Source: Chrysaora quinquecirrha
Taxonomy: Eukaryota; Cnidaria; Scyphozoa; Semaeostomeae; Pelagiidae
Direction of reading: 5' to 3'
DNA length: 64,000 bases
NCBI GenBank assembly: GCA_014526335.1
Contig: JACTAT010000010.1
Span: 703,490-767,489 of the forward strand
Under the pieces are notes generated by a model. That model made no database searches, was not told the origin of the DNA, and saw only the letters and a program-made list of their open reading frames with translations. Positions 56,040 through 64,000 of this stretch are shown in pieces. Made by a program: the position numbers and the translations under genes. How positions within the stretch are numbered: the stretch's first letter is position 1; every line of letters starts with the position of its first letter.

Positions 56040-58810
56040 TCAAGTTACCACCAGTAGGCTCATCATGGCATGAAATCAATATTTCGCGGCCGAGGCTGAT
56101 AGAAGTGAAGCCTGAGCCCTGGAATCGTCATTAGGTAACTGAGAAGTCTCCAGATAGTTGATAATAGCACAAAGATCACGATTTTCTTGTTGCAGCTGCA
56201 ATAACTGTGGAGGAGCGAAACATGGATGCTTAATTGTGACTACAGGCAGAGAAGCAGGTGACAACAGAGCAGACACAGGCGAAGAAGCATAAGAGTGACG
56301 AGAAAGAGCGTTCGCATTACCATTAGCAAAACTTGGGCGATATAGGATGTCGAAATCAACCTGTTGCAAGAGGAGAGCCCATCGAGCAAGTATACAAGTT
56401 GTGTCGTTGATTTTCAAGAGCCATGCTAAATACTTTGGTCGGTATGGACAAATAATTTACAACCGTACAAACACTGTTGATAACGTTTGATACAGTCGTT
56501 TTTCAGCACTTCTAAGCTCGCGACCACCATACTTCCAAGCACGGAGCTACTAGCGTCTGTGTAGAGATGGAAGGCTCCGTTAAGTTGGGATTTGCAAGGA
56601 CTGGGTTCGAGGAAAGATAACGTTTCAACTCTTCAAATGCTTGCTGGCATTCAATGCTTCATGCGAATTCGACATTCTTGCGAGTAAGATTATTCAAAGG
56701 TGAAGCGATTTCGGAAACGTTTTGTACAAAGCGGCGATAATAGTTGCGGAGAGCAAGAAAACTTCGAATATCTTTTACATTCTGTGCCACAGGAAAGCTT
56801 TCAGCTTATCAGGGTCTGGTGATACACCCCAAAGAGAGACGACAAAACCAAAAAATTTTACACTGTGACGAGCGAAATGAAATTAAATCGGCTTCAATTT
56901 CAAATTAGCGTGACGGAAAAAGATCGAATACTGAGGATAAACGAAGTCAATGATCTTCCTAGTGACTGTATTCAAGTTTCGATAATCAAAGCAAAATCTA
57001 GTCTAATCATCCTTTTTTCTTGCCAAGAATCTTGCCAGGACTCTTAACGGACTTCAAGTGCAAGAAAGCTGTCTTTTTCGACCTTACTAGATGATGTGGC
57101 ATGTATGGCAGAAATGTTCTGATCAAAGGCAGAATTGGGTAGATTATCATCTGGCTGGAGTTCTGTGAACGTTGCAATTTCAGAGCCTCGATGAAGGATG
57201 GCAGGCTCATGAGAGGGGTTCAACAATCGAAACGAGACAATTCCTTCAGCAGTTGGAGATAGAGTGACGCAGCACCAATTGGAGGAAAGCGAGCAGTGAG
57301 ATAGCCATTGCCTTCAAGAAGACTTGTAAGAGCACGCGATGGTAGATTGGCAAGATTTGGGATGATTGTTTTAGAACGAGGTTTTTTAATTTGCGTCGAG
57401 GCAACTACGACAAAGCATAGTTATGGTGTTGAATTCCCTGCAGCAGAGGAACTGTTTTCCCGTGAGAAAAAGTGACAATTTGGCCAGAAGCATCTATCAA
57501 AGCACCATTTTCATGAAGAAACTCACAACCCAAGACAACATTGTAAGCAAGGCTAGGAATAATGAATGCTCTACATTCAAACTGATAATTACCTATGTCA
57601 ATAGGAAAAGCAATGACAATTCCGAGACTTTTGAGCCTTTACGTTGGCGAACCCGTTTATCGAATGAAATTTCAGGCATTTTATCATGTGGTACAGAAGA
57701 CAGGGGTTAAATTTTTTTGTCCACTTCTGGGGCCTTCAGTTCCTCCAGCGGGAAGGCCCTGGATCGTTTAAATTTTGCAAGTTTGTAGGCTGCATTCGAT
57801 ACCCCGCAAAAGGTTTGTTGGACTGAGGATGGGGGTTTGGCCGAAAATCTAGAAAACCAGACTGGAATTGTTGTATAACTCAATTTTCTCTAACCGGGGC
57901 ATAATTGCTCATGTTGCTATAGTGAGCCATGTGACCAACACGACGACAAGAATTGCAAATAAGTTGCCCATCGGAGGCACGAAGGTTTCGCCCCCTGACT
58001 TGGAAATGTGGGTCTATCATTCTGGGGAAAACGAGGCTATTTTATAGGCGTTGATCCATTGCTGCAATAAGAATGAGATCAGATCTCAAATTCCGAAGGC
58101 CGTAAGAACCTTATGGCATATTAAAATCACAACCAGGCATAAGGTTGTTGGCTGAAATGACAGCATTGATTGGCTGGTTTGAGGATTGAGTAATTTTGTT
58201 GTCCGGCCGAGCTAGTGCAAGCAAAAGATTAACTTGGCCTTCGAGTTCTTTTATACTTTTGTCCTGTGAATTGGTGTCTGAAATCGTTGGACTGACAGAC
58301 TTTGAAACAGCACCACAGAGGCGCGCAAGGTTTTCTGCGTCAGCAAAATTTGTTGGCTTCTTCAAAACAACGTGATTTTTTATTTTAGGATTAAGGCCAT
58401 TCATAATTTCAACATCAGTTAATTCTAAACGTTGACATTTCTTAATTCAGTATAGACTACAAGGGGTTCCTGTTCATATTGTACCGAGCATAAAGTTCTT
58501 GTCTGATTAGAAACTGGAGGTCTTGATTCCCAAATCTGTTTTTCAAAGCTTGAAGCAAATTTTCGAAATTTCCTGTAGTTTCATCTGGTAACGTCTGAAA
58601 CCAGGCCAAAGCAACACTGCAAGACCATTCAACAACAGGGAGAGAGCAACAAGTTTCATTGCGTTGCTCCAATCATAAAACTTCCCAAGTGTGGACAATT
58701 TATCAATCCATTTGTTGACATCCTCAGGGGTTGCTTAAAAAGCCTCGATTGGGCATTACCCTCTACAGCAGCTTGCATGCTGCACGCATTTGCAGGTCGT
58801 CAATAGTGGC
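56040..58810 (-). pseudogene. Decayed Ty3/gypsy element
   Basis: Minus-strand order: gag ('SVALAWFQTLPDETTGNFENL', 'ALKNRFGNQDLQFLIRQELY', 58470-58640), a zinc knuckle 'CNSCRRVGHMAHYS' that lacks its last Cys (about 57945), a protease-like region (57440-57560, 'NVVLGCEFLHENGALID'-type), a pre-RT linker ('NPSHEPAILHRGSEIATF', 57160-57215), RT remnants, and the RNase H end ('ARWALLLQQVDFDILYRP', 56330-56385). Stops and shifts occur throughout. No integrase or LTRs were found, so it is an old truncated copy. Confidence 0.7.
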
Positions 58811-59007
58811 TTCAATTACATTTATTGTTTAACCCCATACGTACAGATTAATAAACCAATAGAATATATAAATACGAAACTAAAATGATACAAGTATAGC
58901 GAAGGACGACTTTCACGGGCAGCAAAAAAAAATACATGAAATCAATCAAGGGGAATCTCAAGTTGGGCTGGCTACTTTATTGCATTGTTTAGTGCAATGG
59001 AGCGGAG

Positions 59008-59100
59008 TAGTCCAGTGGCTTGTTGTCCAGAAGGTCACTGGTTCGAATCCCAGTAGTAGTCAACTGGCTTGTTGTCCAGAAGGTCACTGGTTCGAATGCC
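59008..59100 (+). repeat. Tandemly doubled tRNA-like Pol III promoter
   Basis: 'tagtccagtgg' at 59008-59018 fits the A box and 'ggttcgaatcc' at 59040-59050 fits the B box exactly. A 49-bp unit repeats, giving a second pair at 59057-59067 ('tagtcaactgg') and 59089-59099 ('ggttcgaatgc'). The A-B spacing is shorter than in a real tRNA and no full cloverleaf can be drawn, so this is a SINE head or tRNA pseudogene. Confidence 0.6.
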
Positions 59101-59279
59101 AGTCAAGGCAATTATAAAATTGTGGTAGCCCACTTGTGATGAACAGCAGCGTGCTATGCCAGAAAAATTGTTCTTAGACCATTGAAATTCATAAAAGCTA
59201 CCAAACATCTACGTTGTAAACACAAAATTTACCATGCGTTTTTTAGTATGAAAACATGGAAATAGTCTCAAATTGATTA

Positions 59280-60053
59280 CTGGGAGGCACACAACACTAG
59301 AGAGTCCGGGGGTATGCTCCCCCGGAAAAATTTTCATTTTTTAACCTCTGGTATCGCATAGAATGCATATTTTTTTGCTTGCCTATTGTGTTGTGTTACA
59401 TTTTGGATATCCGAAGACATCTCACCTCACCTGTTTGTTGGAAACACTTGCTTTCTTGTTGATGTAGAACATTCCAGCCAAGAATACTTATACAAAGCAG
59501 TGAAAATTTTCATTCTACGTTTATCTACTAGAAACATGCACTGTATTGTCTGATCTTTCGTTTACTCTACTAATTTTCTCGTGGTTTGGCCTCTTCGTTC
59601 TATTTCGTTTTATTTCGACAACAAGAGAAAGGAGATTGACGTTTTCACTTTTCACCACAGCAAGAATACGCTAGGGAGGTCTTTTGGATAAACTTTAAAT
59701 CTGTCCCACGGGATCGTTAAAACACAAGAAAGGTCCGTACCTTTAGAACCCGTCACACATCGAAACCTATTGCAAAAGGAGGGGAGTGTGGGTTGAAAGA
59801 TAGTAATCATGTGACGTTAATTGCCGCATAATATTAGTCGTAGAACATTTTCCTGGAACCGAGCAGGTGAGGTGGAATGATATCCCTACTCTTTTTCGAC
59901 ATTGAAAAATATTTATTGCCCAAAGGTTGTTAGAATTTCTCTTAACCCCCCCCCCCACTGATTTTATTGCATAGAAATGGACTTTTCTGAAACACCAACT
60001 TTTCAACTATTGACCGCCCCCCCCCGTTGCCCCCTGGCTATGCCACTGGTGTC
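59280..60053. mobile_element. Possible hAT-like non-autonomous element
   Basis: The right end 'gccccctggctatgccactg' (60031-60050), read inverted as 'cagtggcatagccaggggg', has the CAGTGGCxTAGCCAGGGGG form of many hAT termini. 'gagtccgggggtatgctcccccgg' near 59302 is a small palindromic block I associate with such elements. C-runs at 59944 and 60018 lie inside. I could not find the left terminus. Confidence 0.4.
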
Positions 60054-60263
60054 AGCGTATGTCCAGTTCACTAAATGAAATCAGTTAGACAGTGTTTTTC
60101 CGCAGCAATCTAGCAAAGAGGGTAACCTAGGGTTTTTAAATTGAAATCTTCTAAAAAAAGGTCGGAGAACACGAATCCAAGATGGGCCCTCAAAAATTAA
60201 CAACTGTCCAATCAGAAAATAGTAAGAGTGTTTTAGAAAAGTCTATGATTCGATTTAGCATTA

Positions 60264-60620
60264 CACGTTTTTTTTTCTTATAAGAACAAAGTTTATAAGA
60301 GCACAAGGCTTCAGAGGCTGAATAGTTAAGAACATTCTAAGAACATTACAAGGCTTTGTGAGGCTAGAAACAAAAATTTACTTTCTCAAATGGCGCTGTC
60401 CTGTTCTCATGGTGAACTATCAATCATTGTGACTCTATATGTGACATTTTTACATGTGCGTCCCTTTTCGTAGCAATTATCACCTAATTTGAAAAACAAC
60501 AGCTTTTTTAAAAGCAAGAAAATTAAGAACATGTTAAGAACATTTTGAGCCTTCAAGTCCGAAAAATTAAGAACATTGCAAGGCTTTCTTCAGTTTCAGT
60601 GTTCTTATGAAAAAAACGTG
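60264..60620. mobile_element. 357-bp MITE with TA TSD
   Basis: 'cacgttttttttt...cttataagaac' at 60264 and, inverted, 'gttcttatgaaaaaaacgtg' ending at 60620 form TIRs. The flanks are TA (60262-60263, 60621-60622). Inside, 'aagaacat' recurs several times. TA duplication and size fit a Tc1/mariner-type non-autonomous element. Confidence 0.65.
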
Positions 60621-60622
60621 TA

Positions 60623-61959
60623 CGCATCAAAACAACTAAAAATACCCAAATTTCAAAGGTTCATCAACCTCTACTTCGAAGCATGACCTCTTGTTCAACG
60701 CTCAATCATCGCGAGAAATAAATTAGCTGAGAAAAAGGTTTATTTTCTCTCTTGAAGTTTTTTTCTTTTCATTTCATTCTTTAAAATCAAGTTACAATAA
60801 TTACAACCATAAAAAAACTCTATAAAAACTTCTCCTAAAAAAAAACTATATAATAGCTATACAAATCAATCTAAAAAGCCTATTCTTAAAGCGTATTTCC
60901 TCTCTTGAAGCCTATTTCCTCTCTTGAATTCAACTTTCCAAATTTTTGGCTTTTGTTGGCAATTTTTTGAAGTTGCGTAAAGCAATCTGTTAAAATAACA
61001 ATTTATGCCGCAGAAGATTAAGAAGGAAAAAGGCTGGCAGGAAAATTCGCAGAGAAGCGAATGATTATTTTTGTCCAATTTTACGAGTCCTGGTTCAGAA
61101 GTTATCCCCCCTAATGTGAAACCCTGAGTCGGAACTCAATCCAGAACCGAATCCTGAACCGAATCCTGAACCCAGAACAAAGAATCAAGACGATCATTCA
61201 GAGTCAATCAATCAGTTAGTGCCCCGTCGTGTTGCACGAACATAATATGGACCGTAAGTCTACATATTTTTGTAAAAATACTTTTTGGCTTTATTAGACT
61301 CATCCCTACCGTTGATGAATTTAAGTTGGTATAGTATTGCATGCAACCCCAAAGTACTGTGGACTGAAAGACTTGAGTGTGACCATGTAGTTTTATTAGT
61401 ATGAATATTGCCTTATAGAAATATAGCATTGAAGAAGAAACTCAAAGTCATGTTTGAAAAGTTTATTGAAATTTCAAATTTGTGTCCTAAGGAAATAAAA
61501 GGTGTACCTACAGAATCCCTCTTATGGTTCATTGATGTAAGAAGTCTTTGTAAGCCATATTAAGTCCCAGCAAATGGTGTGGTGTACCTAGATTCCAATG
61601 AATGAATTGCCCTTTGAATCGTGTGATAAGAAAATCTCACAAGGATGCAATAATTGTTGTTACAACAATTCAAAATTTTATAGAAGCTTGTCTTTGAAAA
61701 ATGCAAATGATTGAATAGACCCTGAGAGCAGTATGCACAAGATAAGTCCATCAGTCCAAAAATAAGTAGGAAAAAAGCACATTGTTCACCTGTTGCTCCC
61801 AAAGGGGAATGAACAATTTACAACAGAGGGATAATGTTTTGAAGAAAATTACAGGATTTTGAGTGGCTTTGGGGGCTTATCTGCCCTTTGGTAAGTAAAA
61901 TGCAAGTTTAGGAGTGGCTAGTGGTTCTGGTCTGGTTTTGGGTAGTTTTGTGCTGTGGC
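60623..61959. other. No recognisable gene
   Basis: AT-rich. Short minus-strand ORFs (60866-61078, 61208-61429, 61560-61802) show no motif. A brief 'ccagaaccgaatcctgaacc' tandem lies near 61140-61170. Confidence 0.4.
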
Positions 61960-62110
61960 TTTGTGGCGTAATCCAGCTGACTCATGGTGTCAGAAGCTCA
62001 GTGTGGTCAGGGTTCGAGCCCAGCCACGGTAGCGTCACAGCCAGGGTCAAGGTCTTGATTAGTTAACCTACTACTGAGATCCTAGCGACTGGTGCTAAAA
62101 CACCATATCT
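61960..62110 (+). repeat. tRNA-derived SINE-like sequence
   Basis: 'tggcgtaatccagctga' (A-box-like, about 61964-61980) and 'gggttcgagccc' (B box, 62010-62021) are spaced about as in a tRNA. They are followed by non-tRNA sequence ending near 62100. Typical layout of a tRNA-headed SINE. No clear tail or TSD. Confidence 0.5.
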
Positions 62111-62639
62111 CTTTCACCTTCTCCAGTTTTGGGAGGTTTTGATCTGGTTCTGGGTCTTTTGGGTTATATGGGTGGTTAGTTGTTTTAGTAAGTGTGGTTC
62201 ATTCATTGTTGTTTTGTGGGTGCGCATTGTTGTGTCTTGGGTCTAGAAAAGTGCTTCATGAAGATTTCATTGTATATCTAGAAATTTCAAGCCCCAGAGT
62301 TGCTTGAAAGCTTGAAGCTCCCGCCAAAGCTGAGACAATGAGAGCAACCTGAAAGCAATGTTTGATTTATATGCATTAATCACAGTTGCTCAGTTTGCAG
62401 TAATCTATGGGCTGAAGATTGTTCCTGCCAAAACTGAAAACTCAAAAAGTTAATGGAGGAGATAAAATTTGCTTGAATTAAATGCTGAAAATTGATTCCA
62501 ATCTGTAAAATAGTTGAAATGACTAGTTGCACATAAACTGGCCACATATTGAAACATTTAAAAGTAAAAACTCTTGAGAATTGCCCAAACCTTTTCTCTC
62601 CATGGAAATACTTCTCACTTTCCTGAGTTGAGTACTTGG

Positions 62640-63500
62640 TTTATCGTTCAACTAAAATATTGTGGCCCTCCTTTTATTCTTAAATATTTTTTATAGCCCC
62701 CCATAACAATACTCTGTGTTTGTTCATAAATAATAAATTGGGTTAAAAATATCACATCTATATTAAAAACTCCCTTTATTTTGTACCCTGTCATGGCAGT
62801 ACATTCATCTTGTTTTATTTTCAGTTAAAAAAATGTAAAAATTGCAAAAATATCCATTTGAAAGGTTTTGCGACACACAAAGAGCTGTGCCAGTGCCTTG
62901 GAAATACTATTACTTCCTTCAAAAACAGAAATTGTGAAAGAAGTTGAAAAGAAATTTTACTTTTTTACTAACAGATGCAGACATTAAATTTGAAAATGCC
63001 CCAAAACTAAAGGCTAAGACCCATTTGCCAGGACTGTGACTTTTATTGCATAAGAAAGTGTGCAGCACAGAATCAGCAGATAAAATTAAGAACATCATTA
63101 GTGAAATGACTAATCCTGCAAAGCGAGCAAAGGTAGCTAAGCCATCAAAATATGAAGCACGAGCAACTATTCTGCAATGCTTTCAAAAGAAAAAAAGCAG
63201 TGATGAATTTGATGATGGTGATGGCAATGCAAATTATTTTGATGAAAGTGGAGAGGGTGATAGTGACTATTATAGTGACTGTGACATTGGTTGTGACATG
63301 TAATTGTCAACGATGAAAGAACTGTTTTTATGAACTTGCACATGAATTTTTTTTTGAGACTTTGTATGGTGAAATTTTTTGTAGCCCCCCTAAGATACCT
63401 TCATATTTTTTGTGGCCCTCCTTTTTGAGGCCAAAATTTTTTGTAGCCTCCCATGATTTCCTCCGGCCCCCCACCCGGCATTAATAATGACTGGTCCAGT
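62640..63500 (+). mobile_element. Unclassified transposon remnant with Cys/His motifs
   Basis: 'gtagcccccct'/'gtggccctcct' motifs recur at about 62660, 62693, 63380, 63412 and 63442, and the right end 'aataatgactggtcc' resembles that at 10741-10757. Between them, 'CKNCKNIHLKGFATHKELC' (about 62832-62890) and 'HKKVCSTES' (63046) look like decayed zinc-binding segments. An acidic, Asp/Gly-rich tail ends at 63303. I cannot name the family. Confidence 0.4.
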
Positions 63501-64000
63501 AGCGAGCTTTCGAAAAGAGAAAAGCGGGCGAAAAATAGAACGATGAGAGCTTGTCAGACTGACTATTTTCCTGCCTAAAAAGAAATAGCGGAACTGCTAG
63601 CGGAAGTTTTGCCCTGATTCTTATTTCTTGGTATCGGGAGAGACGTCTTTAATTTAGTACAGAATAACGATCCCATTCAGGAGAAATTAGCTTATATCCG
63701 CAGCCGAGTTGAACTGCACATCATACGTGATGTTGCACTTATCTTCATCCACGAATTTGAATGATAAACTGAACATTTCTCGTCGTTCCTGATCTTTTCT
63801 TTCCTGGTTTTTTCTGCAGTCGATTCTCGAACGTTGTCCCCTCAGTTTGATCACATGACCAAAATAATTTGCGCGTTCATATTGTGCGGCCGAATTCAAC
63901 AGAACAAAAGAAATTATGACAATAGGTTTGCAGAACAGTCCTCACTTCTATTGAAATTCCACATGTTAGTTTCTCCCACATCGAGAAAAACTTTACCTGC
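63501..64000. other. No recognisable gene
   Basis: The minus-strand ORF 63687-63899 has no known motif. The window ends here. Confidence 0.35.

Noticed and set aside
59008..59060. A functional tRNA gene
   Set aside because: A and B boxes are present but too close together, and no acceptor stem or anticodon arm can be formed.

Overview
The window looks like a transposon graveyard from an animal nuclear genome. It is AT-rich, has spliced genes with GT/AG borders, and holds many transposon families stacked inside one another. The protein families I recognise (SWIM-type MULE transposases, THAP/DDE plus YqaJ element pairs, CR1-like LINEs with an esterase ORF1, Polinton genes, BEL and short-LTR copia elements) are, from memory, most typical of anthozoan cnidarians such as corals and sea anemones. 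That assignment is inference. I see no complete host gene. The best host candidate is one signal-peptide exon at 7318-7495.

Layout. 1-8900: a dimeric minisatellite, a foldback element, a LINE tail and the secreted-protein exon. 9005-12621: a decayed Polinton DNA polymerase (+). 13583-23816: a 10.2-kb element with terminal inverted repeats (TIRs) of about 625 bp. It carries, on the minus strand, a spliced MULE/SWIM transposase gene (19214-14528) and an intronless kinase-cysteine protease fusion gene (23340-21515). A LINE sits between them. 23892-30042: a young BEL retrotransposon with a 5-bp target-site duplication (TSD), inserted in a Polinton ORF. 30288-41271: an ISL2EU-like two-gene DNA transposon (THAP-DDE transposase on +, SAP-SWIM-YqaJ nuclease on -), inserted in the same Polinton ORF. 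A copia element with identical LTRs (31411-38484) sits inside its transposase gene, and a LINE (about 34335-36735) sits inside that copia. 41319-42770: Polinton core-like and penton-like structural genes.

43800-64000: further LINE pieces, a TTAA-flanked hairpin element with GC-rich palindromes, a CAT microsatellite, several small non-autonomous elements with readable TSDs, a second Polinton polymerase piece abutting a CR1-like LINE (48240-52039), an old BEL (52090-54720), an old Ty3/gypsy element (56040-58810), and two tRNA-like Pol III promoter sequences.

The most interesting unit is the element at 13583-23816. Its kinase reading frame runs, apart from dispersed lesions, straight into a papain-like cysteine protease domain with a visible Cys and an Asp-Thr-His motif. 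The kinase gene starts inside the right TIR, so the left arm carries an orphan copy of its first coding segment. Both arms carry a CRE-centred palindrome and tandem 16-bp subterminal repeats. This suggests a transposon that carries signalling and protease functions along with its transposase. The copy here is dead.
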